Of a DNA stretch of 64,000 nt, positions 45,318 through 54,900 are shown piece after piece (positions within the stretch are counted from its first letter, which is position 1; every line of letters begins with the position of its first letter). The position numbers and the translations under genes are program-made. The notes under the pieces are model-generated. The model did no database searches and was not told the origin of the DNA. It saw only the letters and a list, made by a program, of their open reading frames with translations. Source of the DNA: Flavihumibacter sp. UBA7668 (lineage in GTDB: Bacteria; Bacteroidota; Bacteroidia; Chitinophagales; Chitinophagaceae); NCBI RefSeq assembly GCF_002483205.1, contig NZ_DLHM01000004.1, positions 528,962-592,961 on the forward strand, given 5' to 3'.

Positions 45318-45374
45318 GGTGAATTGTGAATAAGTGAATTGGTGAATAAGTGAATGAGGTGAATAGGTGAATGG
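45318..45374. repeat. GTGAAT tandem repeat tract between yajC and DUF1573
   Basis: About seven imperfect units of (G)GTGAATWRG fill nearly the whole 61-base gap between two co-directional genes. The same unit occurs at 14944-14970 in the GH16-GH30 gap. Confidence 0.7.
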
Positions 45375-45375
45375 G

Positions 45376-45849
45376 CTATTTACCGGCAGCAGCTGCGGCG
45401 GCTACTTCAACTTTGAATTGAAGGTGGTGATCCATGGAGCCGTTGGTATTGGCACGTACATGGATGGATTTATTGTTGGTGCCAATCCGTCCTTTACTGT
45501 CGAAGGAACCTTTGATTACGCCTTCCTTGCCGGGAAGGATGGGCTCTTTCGGAGGTTCTGCAGCCGTACAACCACAGGCAGGGGCAACCGAATAAATTAC
45601 CAGGGGTTTGGTACCGCTGTTTTTGAAACGGAAGGCAACTTCCACCTGCTGACCTTCGGTCACTTTTCCATAGTCTTTATCCTGATCAAGCCACTCAATG
45701 GAAGTAAACTGGGTGCTGTCCACCGTGTTGGCAGCTTCTGCTGCCGGTGTTGTACTTAATTCTGGAACGCTTGCTTCGGCATCTTTAGCCGGACTGTTCT
45801 GGCAGGCAACTACCGCCAATGCCAGCATGGATAAAAAGAGTATACGCAT
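45376..45849 (-). CDS. DUF1573 lipoprotein
   Basis: A 157-residue lipoprotein (lipobox VVAC). It contains the DUF1573 Ig-like domain: DKDYGKVTEGQQVEVAFRFKNSG, then the hallmark VAPACGCTAAE and PILPGKEGVIKGSFDSKGR. In Bacteroidota such proteins commonly sit between nusB and yajC, as here. It begins eight bases after nusB ends and is probably co-transcribed. Biochemical role unknown; the C-terminal Ala-rich tail (VAAAAAAGK) is low complexity. Confidence 0.9.
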   Translation of the reverse strand: MRILFLSMLALAVVACQNSPAKDAEASVPELSTTPAAEAANTVDSTQFTSIEWLDQDKDYGKVTEGQQVEVAFRFKNSGTKPLVIYSVAPACGCTAAEPPKEPILPGKEGVIKGSFDSKGRIGTNNKSIHVRANTNGSMDHHLQFKVEVAAAAAAGK

Positions 45850-45856
45850 GTCGGAT

Positions 45857-46780
45857 TTATTTTTTAAAACTTACTTTATGCAATTTATTATCTCTGACCA
45901 GATCTTTATGAATATTATCCAAAATTCCATTCACAAACTGCCCACTTTGCGGTGTGCTGTATTCTTTGGCCAAATCGATGTATTCATTGATCGTAACCTT
46001 GGGTGGAATGGTTTCGAAATACAATAGTTCACAGAGGCCCATTTGCATGAGGATCATGTCGAGGGTGGCGATCCGCTCCGGGTCCCAGTTTTTCAATTTG
46101 GGTTTGATCATGTCGAGGGTGATATCGCGCTTGTCGATCACCGCATTCAAGAGACTTTTGGCGAAATCCATTTTTTCCGGACTCACCATTACCTGAAAAT
46201 TGAAACTGCCGGGTTTATTCAGGAATTGCTGCACCAGCTGATGCACCATCTCGCAGTCATCGTCCCAGTTATTGAAGTTTTCTTCGAGGTGGCTGGTGAA
46301 TTCTTCTCTGGTAATAAGCAGGTTGTTGTAAATGAATTCCAGCATCGATTTCTCGGACTTGTAATCGCGTCCCTGCACCTGAACATAGGCCTGGTATTCA
46401 GGTGTGGTAACCAGTTCCAGGTAAACTTTTCGAACCAGTTCCTTATCCAGAAATTTATCTACCAGATCTTCCTTAATGGCAGCCTGATAAGAAGCATCTT
46501 CCAGGATTTTCCAGAGTAACTGATTGCCGGCGATTTTTGTATTTACTTCCAGATCAGCTGCGGAGGGCAGGTGTTTATTGGCGCGGTTGCGGGCATCCGT
46601 TTCAGAATAGCGGGCAACTTCTGTAATAAAATGAATGGTGTACAGTAATAATTGTCGGGATTGGTCAAATTGCTTATTTAATAATCGAACGGGTTCGCCA
46701 GGTTTAGCCGGCTGGGTGAAAGAATCCAGTGCATACAGGGTCTGCATCACTTTTACCCTGATAATTCTTCTGCTGATCAT
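45857..46780 (-). CDS. nusB: transcription antitermination factor NusB
   Basis: NusB joins NusE (ribosomal S10) on boxA RNA to prevent early termination in rRNA operons. The start MISRRIIRVKVMQTLYALDS is the classic RNA-binding N-terminus. The C-terminal NusB fold is recognisable (ATLDMILMQMGLCELLYFETIPPKVTINEYIDLAKEYS, GQFVNGILDNI; broken here for length). At 307 residues it is about twice the E. coli protein, with a long middle insert normal for Bacteroidota. It leads the DUF1573-yajC-coaE cluster. Confidence 0.95.
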   Translation of the reverse strand: MISRRIIRVKVMQTLYALDSFTQPAKPGEPVRLLNKQFDQSRQLLLYTIHFITEVARYSETDARNRANKHLPSAADLEVNTKIAGNQLLWKILEDASYQAAIKEDLVDKFLDKELVRKVYLELVTTPEYQAYVQVQGRDYKSEKSMLEFIYNNLLITREEFTSHLEENFNNWDDDCEMVHQLVQQFLNKPGSFNFQVMVSPEKMDFAKSLLNAVIDKRDITLDMIKPKLKNWDPERIATLDMILMQMGLCELLYFETIPPKVTINEYIDLAKEYSTPQSGQFVNGILDNIHKDLVRDNKLHKVSFKK

Positions 46781-46851
46781 ACCTCCAAGAACTTTGTTAA
46801 GGCGGCAAAGCTAGGTCATTTCAGGGCGTTGACCAAAAGCAGGGGCATCAA

Positions 46852-47193
46852 TTAACGGGGTCTTATCTTAAGGATGGAGATGATTTCCAAACCGGTTCCG
46901 GGGTTGAGGGAATTTTTTTGTCCGGTTTTCTGGAATTGAACCAGCACAGGCTGTTCATCCCGCTGAAAATCGGCGGGTAAATTGATTGCTTCATACGCGA
47001 TCCCATTTTCCATAACCAATACCCAGGCGGCTGCATCGCAGGCCGGACCGCAGGGATAGCGCCAAGTTTGCACCACTGCCGGATTATCTGTCAGGATCAG
47101 TTCTTCCGAGCTGGATTTTTGACAGGCAAACAGAAGCAGGCTGCTGATTAGCAGCAGAAATAGATAGCTTAGAGATGATAGAATTCGTAGCAT
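46852..47193 (-). CDS. small lipoprotein of unknown function
   Basis: A 113-residue lipoprotein: a long hydrophobic signal peptide (LSYLFLLLISSLLLFAC) with lipobox LFAC, followed by a short compact domain with two Cys (WRYPCGPACDAAAWVLVMENG). The ATG at 47193 is preferred over one 19 codons upstream because it gives a clean signal peptide. It lies 71 bases upstream of nusB on the same strand and is divergent from groES. No family is recognised. Confidence 0.6.
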   Translation of the reverse strand: MLRILSSLSYLFLLLISSLLLFACQKSSSEELILTDNPAVVQTWRYPCGPACDAAAWVLVMENGIAYEAINLPADFQRDEQPVLVQFQKTGQKNSLNPGTGLEIISILKIRPR

Positions 47194-47418
47194 ATGCCGG
47201 TACGCACTGCCGAAGCTTCCGGCGGCCTGAAAAATTGGCACGGAACACATCGACTGTCAGTAGGAAGAACGCGGAAAGGGCCGAAAAATTGCCGGATTCC
47301 TGCAAAAATGGCTTTAATCGCCCTGAAAAACCGGATTGGCATGTTATTCGTTCCTACTTGCTCGCTCCCGGGGCCATCGCTCCGGATCTACTAAATCACT
47401 TAATTAAAACCAAGTAAT

Positions 47419-47700
47419 ATGGCTAAGAAGTTGAACATTACTCCTTTGCACGACCGGGTGGTAGTAAAGCCCGCCCCTGCTGAAGAGAAAACTGCAGGCG
47501 GTATCATTATTCCTGATACAGCGAAAGAAAAACCACAACGTGGAACCATCGTGGCTGCCGGTACCGGTAAAAAAGATGAGCCCCTGACTGTTAAAGTTGG
47601 CGACACTGTTTTGTATGGCAAATACGCCGGAACAGAATTGCAACTGGAAGGTGGTGATTTCCTGATTATGCGGGAAAGTGATATCCTGGCTATTATCTAA
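47419..47700 (+). CDS. groES: co-chaperonin GroES
   Basis: The 10-kDa lid of the GroEL folding chamber, 93 residues. Signatures are PLHDRVVVKPAPAEEKTAGG at the N-terminus with the mobile loop after it, GTIVAAGTGK, and VGDTVLYGKYAGTEL. It precedes groEL by 35 bases as one operon. No CIRCE inverted repeat was found upstream, so HrcA control is not supported by the sequence. Confidence 0.98.
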   Translation: MAKKLNITPLHDRVVVKPAPAEEKTAGGIIIPDTAKEKPQRGTIVAAGTGKKDEPLTVKVGDTVLYGKYAGTELQLEGGDFLIMRESDILAII

Positions 47701-47735
47701 TTAAACATTCAACAACTTTATTTAAGTCAACTACT

Positions 47736-49373
47736 ATGGCAAAGCAAATTTTCTTCGACCTCGAAGCAAGAAACAGAATGAAGAAAGGGGTTGATACCCT
47801 CGCCAATGCGGTGAAAGTAACCCTGGGACCAAAAGGTCGTAATGTGGTTATTGAAAAGAAATTTGGTGCTCCTGCAGTAACTAAAGATGGTGTTACCGTA
47901 GCAAAAGAAATTGAACTGGAAGATCCAATTGAGAACATGGGTGCCCAGATGGTGAAAGAAGTTGCCAGCAAAACTGCTGATGTTGCAGGTGACGGTACCA
48001 CTACCGCTACTGTACTGGCTCAGGCGATTATCACCGAAGGTCTGAAAAACGTGGCTGCCGGCGCCAATCCAATGGATTTGAAACGCGGTATTGATAAGGC
48101 GGTGGAGAAAGTAGTGGAAGCACTGCGTGGCCAGAGCCAGAAAATCGGAAACGATACCAAGAAAATTGAAGCAGTTGCTACCATTTCTGCCAACAACGAT
48201 CCTGAAATCGGAAAGCTGATTGCAGAAGCAATGGCGAAAGTTGGTAAAGACGGTGTGATCACTGTAGAAGAAGCAAAAGGAACCGATACTACTGTAGAAG
48301 TGGTAGAAGGTATGCAATTCGATCGTGGTTATATCTCTCCTTATTTCGTTACCAACAGCGAAAAAATGAACGCTGAATTGTCGAATCCTTATATCCTGAT
48401 CTACGATAAGAAGATCGGTGCAATGAAAGACATTCTGCATATTCTGGAGAAAGTAGCACAGGGTGGTCGTCCATTGGTGATCATCAGTGAAGACCTGGAA
48501 GGGGAAGCACTGGCTACACTGGTAGTAAACAAATTGCGTGGTACGCTGAAAGTGGCTGCTGTAAAAGCACCGGGTTTTGGCGATCGTCGTAAAGAAATGC
48601 TGCAGGATATCGCTATCCTGACTGCAGGTACCGTAATCAGCGAAGAGCAGGGATTCAAATTGGAGAATGCTGACCTCAGCTATCTGGGACAGGCTACTTC
48701 CATTACAATTGATAAAGACAATACCGTTATCGTAGGTGGTAAGGGTAAAAAAGACGAAATCACCAAGCGCATCAATCAGATCAAATCTCAGATTGAAAGC
48801 ACTACTTCCGATTACGATCGCGAGAAACTGCAGGAGCGTCTGGCTAAACTGAGCGGTGGTGTTGCTGTACTGAATGTAGGTGCTGCTACTGAAGTGGAAA
48901 TGAAAGAGAAGAAAGACCGTGTGGATGATGCCCTGCATGCAACCCGTGCGGCTGTAGAAGAAGGAATCGTTCCTGGCGGTGGTACGGCGTTTATCCGTGC
49001 AATCACTGCACTGGATGGTTTCCGCAGCAGCAATGAAGATGAGAAACTGGGTGTACAGATTGTACGTCGCTCACTGGAAGCTCCATTGCGTATCATTGTT
49101 GAGAATGCCGGACTGGAAGGTTCTGTAATCATCAACCAGATTCGTGAAGGTAAAGGTGATTACGGTTTCAATGCCCGCACCGAGAAATTCGAAAACCTTC
49201 TGAAAACAGGGGTAATTGATCCTACCAAAGTAGGTCGTGTTGCCCTTGAGCATGCAGCGTCTATTGCTGGTATGTTGCTGACTACCGAGTGTGTTATTGC
49301 TGATAAGCCTGCTAAAGAAGCAGCGCCTGCTCCGCATGGCCATGGTGGTGGAATGGGAGATATGGGATATTAA
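47736..49373 (+). CDS. groEL: chaperonin GroEL
   Basis: The 60-kDa chaperonin, 545 residues, full length. Motifs include KVTLGPKGRNVVIEKKFGAP, the ATP-binding VAGDGTTTATVLAQAI, GYISPYFVTNSEKM in the apical domain, VVNKLRGTLKVAAVKAPGFG, and AAVEEGIVPGGGTAF. The C-terminal Gly/Met tail GHGGGMGDMGY is present. It is terminated by the hairpin at 49393-49429. Strong codon bias makes a long antisense frame on the other strand, which is not a gene. Confidence 0.99.
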   Translation: MAKQIFFDLEARNRMKKGVDTLANAVKVTLGPKGRNVVIEKKFGAPAVTKDGVTVAKEIELEDPIENMGAQMVKEVASKTADVAGDGTTTATVLAQAIITEGLKNVAAGANPMDLKRGIDKAVEKVVEALRGQSQKIGNDTKKIEAVATISANNDPEIGKLIAEAMAKVGKDGVITVEEAKGTDTTVEVVEGMQFDRGYISPYFVTNSEKMNAELSNPYILIYDKKIGAMKDILHILEKVAQGGRPLVIISEDLEGEALATLVVNKLRGTLKVAAVKAPGFGDRRKEMLQDIAILTAGTVISEEQGFKLENADLSYLGQATSITIDKDNTVIVGGKGKKDEITKRINQIKSQIESTTSDYDREKLQERLAKLSGGVAVLNVGAATEVEMKEKKDRVDDALHATRAAVEEGIVPGGGTAFIRAITALDGFRSSNEDEKLGVQIVRRSLEAPLRIIVENAGLEGSVIINQIREGKGDYGFNARTEKFENLLKTGVIDPTKVGRVALEHAASIAGMLLTTECVIADKPAKEAAPAPHGHGGGMGDMGY

Positions 49374-49392
49374 TTTCCAAATCGGAGAATAT

Positions 49393-49429
49393 AAAAAAAA
49401 CTGCCCCCGGTTGGAGGGCAGTTTTTTTT
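49393..49429 (+). terminator. intrinsic terminator after groEL
   Basis: A stem of 14 bp (49393-49406 with 49416-49429), of which six pairs (CTGCCC/GGGCAG) are GC-rich and eight are A-T pairs that double as the U-tract. The loop is nine bases. It starts 20 bases after the groEL stop. Confidence 0.92.
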
Positions 49430-49746
49430 ATTAACGATTGAATGTGAATAACTTTTTAACGTAGAACTACTATTCGTAATATTACGAATTTGCTTAATTC
49501 CTACTGATTTTGTATGTAAATACGCAAAGGTTTGCGGTAAATATTGTAGTTTTATAAGATTATTATCCTGATTGACGTTGCAACGATTAAATGTTGAAAA
49601 ATATTTTAATTTCTGCATTTTGAAATCTGGATTTATGATCTAATTTTGACCTATCCATATCGAGTTAAGCCCACTGTAACTCCATTATCCGTATTGAAGC
49701 TCACCACTCTGAATTAGTGCCTCAACCACAAAACGAATTACGGATA
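49430..49746. other. AT-rich intergenic region before the SASA-domain gene
   Basis: After the groEL terminator this 317-base stretch has no gene. It holds the candidate promoter at 49619-49648 and a short palindrome CGTAATATTACG near 49475. Nothing else was recognised. Confidence 0.5.
49619..49648 (+). promoter_or_regulatory. candidate promoter of the SASA-domain gene
   Basis: TTTG at 49619-49622, an 18-base spacer and TAATTTTG at 49641-49648, an exact match to the Bacteroidota TAnnTTTG -7 box within the accepted 17-23 base spacing. It would leave a 5' leader of roughly 90 bases before the ATG at 49747. Confidence 0.6.
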
Positions 49747-51918
49747 ATGAAACAAGCGAATCAAAAGATTTGGTGTGTCAGTTCTGTGCTAACCTTGATC
49801 CTGACCCTTTTAGTTAGCCTTACCCATGCGCAACCTGTATTGCCTTCCATTCCCAATGGAACTTTAACAAGCTTTCCTTTAGACTTTCAATTGTATCCCA
49901 GGGTGATTACGCCAGATGCGAACCCCGATGTAGCGGTTGTTACGATTGCAGGAACAATTAATAATACTGTTCCATATACATCTTTGCAGGTAAGAGTATA
50001 CAGAGATAATACTGCGCCCGGACCAGGTTATACTTATTCTCAAATCAGTACAATTAATTCAGCCCTGACTTATAATGGATTTGGGATTGCAAATTTTAGT
50101 ATTACTCATAATCTCATTGCGGAATTAAATGATCATAAATATGAACTATACGGATTTTTAGGTGGCAATTTTACATTATTGGCTGATGCAGAGCAAGTGG
50201 TTGCAGGGGATGCATTTATAATTCAGGGGCAATCAAATGCGTTAGCTGAATATTTGCCCATACGTGATATGCCAGCTGATGAACCAAATAATCATTTTGT
50301 AAGGGTTTATGGTAGTTCAGATAATCGAGGTTATGCAGAAAGTCCAAGCGATTGGAATGTAGGGAATAGGCTTGCAAGTTATCAGGCTGATTACAATACA
50401 GGAATGTGGGGTATGCGTTTTGCCAAAGAATTGGCAACAGCAAATAATGTTCCAGTGGCTATCCTCAATGGAGGATATGGTTCTGATATTCCCTATTTCA
50501 GGAAAAATTTTTCAGCGCAACAGGATGGTGCAGGGGATGGATCAAATAATTATAGCAGGTTGCTTAGAAGAGCAAATGAATCAGGCTTAAGAACATCCAT
50601 TCGAGGAATATTATGGTGGCAGGGTGAATCTGATATAATAAATGTACAATTAAATCCACTTTTAGAGTCTACTGCAAAAAATACCTATATAAATGAATTT
50701 ACGGGTCTACATAGCGAATGGGAATCTGATTACCCGGCATTAGTTAAAACATTTATGTTTCAAGTACGGATGGGGTGTAACATTTATCCCGGTCAATCTT
50801 CAATAAATGCGACTATTCCCATTATTCAAGCACAATTAGAAATTGCAAATGCCAATTCTGATATAGAAATTATTTCTACACAAAATCTTAATCATGTATA
50901 TGAAGGTACTTGGTATTGTCACTACAGATATGGAAATACTGGCTACCAGTATATTGCCAATCGCATGACTACTCTTGTTCGTCAAGAATTATATGGACTA
51001 CCCGAGCAAACTAATACCCGTTCTTTTTATCCAACAGGTATAGATTTTACAGGTACTAATCTTAATGGTGCACCAAACCAGATAACTATCGAGTTGAGTA
51101 ATTTAGCTGATACCTATTCTATTTTGACAGATCCATTAGGAACTCAGATAACTTCCGTGTTTAGAGTGGAGGGGCCATCTTCTTATACAATTACTTCCGT
51201 CACAATAAATGGTTTTTCTGTTGTATTTAATTTTAATAATCCGTCCAATACTATTCCAACAGGTTTATCCTACCATGGCCGCGATGCATATAACGCACCA
51301 AGTATTGTGAATTCCGGAGGTTTGGGTTTATTAGGCTTTTCACTTCCAATAACACCAGGTTCGCTGCCTATCGATCCGCTTTCTCTAACTGTTTCCAGGT
51401 CCGGAGTTGCCAACACCCTGCGTTGGAAAGTGGAATCCAATGAGCGGTTTGATCAGTTTATTGTGGAGCGCGGGGAAACAAGAAATTCATTCAAGCAGAT
51501 TTATGATATGTATGGAACCGGTCAGGATGGAAACATTCAGTACGATTTCACCGACAATAAGCCGAATACTACCGTAAGCCATTACCGGATCCGTGCCATT
51601 CAGCAGGATGGACGGGAATTATACAGCCAGGTGGTAACCGTAAATAATCGCCTTAATTCAGTAAAAGAATTCAGGGTGTATCCGAATCCCGTTGCTGGTT
51701 CAGCTAATGCAACGATTAATATGAATGAAGCAGCATTGGCAACTATTAATTTGCATGATGCATCCGGACGCTTATTGTCTTCCCGCAAGCTTCAACTGCA
51801 AAAGGGGAATAATCAGTTTTCAATGGGTGAATTGCTGGATTATAATCCGGGTACCTATATTGTACGGGTAGTTACACCAACGGAAACCCAGCAGATCAGG
51901 GTGGTGAAAGCAAAATAA
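49747..51918 (+). CDS. secreted SASA/SGNH-type carbohydrate esterase with type IX sorting domain
   Basis: A 723-residue secreted protein. The signal peptide ends LTHAQ. After an N-terminal beta domain comes a sialate O-acetylesterase-like SGNH domain: FIIQGQSNALAEY (nucleophile S163), MWGMRFAKELA, NGGYG, and GILWWQGESD (E294), with His near NHVYEGTWYCHYR. Residues about 530-640 form an FN3-like linker. The C-terminus is a type IX secretion sorting domain (FRVYPNPVAGSANATI, GTYIVRVVT, RVVKAK). The likely activity is removal of acetyl or similar esters from polysaccharide outside the cell. ATG 49747 is chosen over an upstream in-frame start that would add ten polar residues before the signal peptide. 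It has its own promoter and shares a terminator with the convergent next gene. Confidence 0.82.
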   Translation: MKQANQKIWCVSSVLTLILTLLVSLTHAQPVLPSIPNGTLTSFPLDFQLYPRVITPDANPDVAVVTIAGTINNTVPYTSLQVRVYRDNTAPGPGYTYSQISTINSALTYNGFGIANFSITHNLIAELNDHKYELYGFLGGNFTLLADAEQVVAGDAFIIQGQSNALAEYLPIRDMPADEPNNHFVRVYGSSDNRGYAESPSDWNVGNRLASYQADYNTGMWGMRFAKELATANNVPVAILNGGYGSDIPYFRKNFSAQQDGAGDGSNNYSRLLRRANESGLRTSIRGILWWQGESDIINVQLNPLLESTAKNTYINEFTGLHSEWESDYPALVKTFMFQVRMGCNIYPGQSSINATIPIIQAQLEIANANSDIEIISTQNLNHVYEGTWYCHYRYGNTGYQYIANRMTTLVRQELYGLPEQTNTRSFYPTGIDFTGTNLNGAPNQITIELSNLADTYSILTDPLGTQITSVFRVEGPSSYTITSVTINGFSVVFNFNNPSNTIPTGLSYHGRDAYNAPSIVNSGGLGLLGFSLPITPGSLPIDPLSLTVSRSGVANTLRWKVESNERFDQFIVERGETRNSFKQIYDMYGTGQDGNIQYDFTDNKPNTTVSHYRIRAIQQDGRELYSQVVTVNNRLNSVKEFRVYPNPVAGSANATINMNEAALATINLHDASGRLLSSRKLQLQKGNNQFSMGELLDYNPGTYIVRVVTPTETQQIRVVKAK

Positions 51919-51941
51919 AAAGGGTTAGTACTTCGAATAAA

Positions 51942-51973
51942 AAAGAGGCTGTCTCAAGTGAGGCAGCCTCTTT
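51942..51973. terminator. bidirectional terminator between convergent genes
   Basis: A 14-bp stem (51942-51955 with 51960-51973, one T-G wobble) and a four-base AAGT loop. A-rich on the left and T-rich on the right, so it can serve the gene ending at 51918 and the minus-strand gene ending at 51992. Confidence 0.9.
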
Positions 51974-51991
51974 GTATATCAACCATACGTG

Positions 51992-54900
51992 TTATTGCTT
52001 CTGGAACTTCCTTACGGAAGGTGGCATTCCTTCAAATTGAACGCGGATCACATACGTACCTGCGGCAAAATTGGCAAGGTTATAGGTTTTGGTGAAGTGG
52101 GTCGTGTTTTTGTTCACTTCATCCTGCATAACCAGTACTCCACTGATGCTGTAGAATCGGATGGTTCCTTTTCCGGTTGAATTATCATCCAGTCGGAGGG
52201 TTACCAGTCCATTGCTGGCTACCGGATTCGGATAGAGCTTCATGGAGAGACGTTCCTTGCCGGATGTACCTCTAACTGTTACCGTTACTTCCTTACGAAC
52301 CGTAATACTTCCATTATCACGAACCAGAATTTCAAAGGTGTAAATACCGGTTACAAGTCCGCTTAGATTTACAATGGATGTATTCTGATTATTCAACACG
52401 GCATTGCTTGGTCCATTTACCAGTTTCCACTGGAAAAGGCGGATGGTACCATCGGGGTCATAGGATTCACTTGCATTCAGGGAAGCGGTGTCAGAAGGCA
52501 GGATTACTTCCACCGAATCATTAGTAACAATTACAGGAGCTCTATTGGCGAGTACCCTTACTGATACGGTTGTTGTTCCTTTCAATCCGGCATTGTCTGT
52601 CACTTCCAATTGGTACTGATAGGTCCCAAGCACCAGGTTGGTAACAGCAGTTTTGCTGGAAGTTGGAGTTAAGATCCCTGAACTTGCTGGTCCGCTTACC
52701 TGTGTCCACCGATAAGAACGGATACTGCCATCAGCATCGGTTGAACCTGCACCATTCAATTCTGTGCGGTTGGTTGGAAGAGAGATAGTGATATTATTTC
52801 CCGCCCTTGCTACCGGTGCAACCGGAGGAGGTAATACTTCCAGTGTCAGGGTACTGGCTGATTTGAGTCCGTCATTATCAGTTACGTCCAGTTGGAAATA
52901 GTAGGTACCTGTAACCAGATTGCTAACCGTTGTAGAAGCAGATTTAGTGGATGAGATGGTAGCGATATTAGGACCGCTGTTTTGTTTCCAGGAGTAGGCA
53001 ACAATGGATCCATCTGTATCATAAGAAGAGCTGCCATCCAGTGAGGTTGATTTGCTATTCACTGTTTTTTTACCACCTGCATTGGAAACCGGTGCTTTTT
53101 TTACTGCAACAACCGGAGCCGGATTCACGGTTACTATTACATCATCAGCATCACGGGCGCCATCATTATCTGTTACTATTAAACGGAAGGTATAGGTTCC
53201 TTCTATCAGGCTGGAGATGCCGGTACCTGCTGAACTTGCTGCAGCAATGGTAGCGGTATTTGGTCCGGCTACCTGAGACCAGCGATAGGATGCAATCGTT
53301 CCGTCACTATCCGTTCCGGAACCAGAAAGGGTAGTGGAATTGGTCGGAAGTGTGATTGATCTGTTTGACCCTGCATTGGCGGAAGGTGCTGCATTTGGAA
53401 TTGGTGCCGGATTCACAACAACGGTTGTTTCATCTGCATCCGAAGCTCCATCATTATCCGTTACGGTTAAGCGGAATACATAGGTTCCGGCAACCAGTCC
53501 GGATACCGTTGTACTTGCAGCAGTAACCGGATTAATCAAAGCCGTGCTTGGTCCGCTTACCTGGGTCCAGCGGTAGGAAGCAATGGTTCCATCACTGTCC
53601 GTTCCTGTACCATTTAAAGCGGCACTATTGGTTGGCAAGGTTATGGTGCGATTGCTACCTGCCCCGGCAACCGGTGCTTCATTGGCTACAGCTTCAGCAT
53701 AAACGGTCACTGTCACATCATCACTGGCGGTGGCGCCATCGTTATCGGTAGCCCGAAGACGGAATGTATATACGCCGGCAACCAATCCTGAAACGGTAGC
53801 AGTTGCGGTAGTAGCATTTGCAATGGTTGCGGTTGAAGGCCCATTTATCTGGATCCAGCTATAACTTGCAATTGTACCATCAGCATCAATAGCAGAACCG
53901 GATAAGCTGGTACTTGAGGTTGGTAAAGAGATGGTTCTGTTTCTGCCTGCACTCACGGTTGGAGCCTGGTTTGGTGCAGGATTAACGGTAACATTCATGT
54001 CATCTGAATGAGTAGCACCATCATTATCGGTTACAGTTAACCGAAAGGTGTAGGTGCCCTGAATTAATCCGGATACACTGGTACCTGCTGCTGCTGCATT
54101 GGCGATGGTAGCAGTATTTGGACCGCTCATCTGACGCCAGCGATAGGAGGCAATTGTTCCGTCTGCATCGGTTCCTGATCCGGAAATATTGGTAGAATTG
54201 GTTGGTAATGTAATATTTCTGTTTGATCCTGCGTTTGATACCGGCGCGGCATTATCCACCGGCGCGGGATTTACCGTTACCGTAACATCATCTGAATGAG
54301 TGGCACCATCATTATCGGTTACGGTTAACCGAAAACTATAGGAACCCTGAAGCAGGCCAGAGATCAACGTTCCAGCAAGTGCGGCATTATTTATTGTAGC
54401 CGTATTTGGACCGCTAATCTGGCGCCAGCGAAAAGAGGCAATTGTTCCATCCTCATCCGTACCTGATCCTGAAAGCGTGGCCGTATTGGTTGGTAAACTG
54501 ATTGTGATAGCATTTCCTGCATTTGCTACAGGTGGAGTATTTTGTACTACTTCAGGATTCACGGTTACTGAAACGGTAGCCGAGGCGGAACCGCCTGCAT
54601 TATCCGTAACAGTAAGGCGAAAACTATAAGTGCCCTGCACCAGATTAGAAAAACCAGCAGTGGCAGTTGTTCCGTTTGCAATAGTTGCTGTATTGGGGCC
54701 CGAAACCTGCGACCAGCGAAAGGAACTGATGCTTCCATCAGCATCAGCAGCAGTTCCGGTGATAGAAATAGAATTGGTGGGTAGAGTTATGGTTCGATTG
54801 TTTCCGAGGTTTACTGTTGGTAATTGGTTGGTTGGGGGAGGAGCGGTGGTGCCGTCGAGCAGGAAATCTTCCAGTTTGGCATTTTGATTTCCAAACCGAA

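Noticed and set aside
47194..47418. CIRCE/HrcA operator before groES
   Set aside because: The TTAGCACTC-N9-GAGTGCTAA inverted repeat is not present in the upstream region.
47727..48938. 403-codon open frame antisense to groEL
   Set aside because: It lies wholly opposite groEL and results from strong codon bias; the translation is rich in Phe/Cys/His, lacks any motif and has no independent promoter.
52260..54840. Possible CRISPR or satellite array
   Set aside because: The regular units are about 288 bp, in frame, and encode PKD domains; there are no short repeats with unique spacers.
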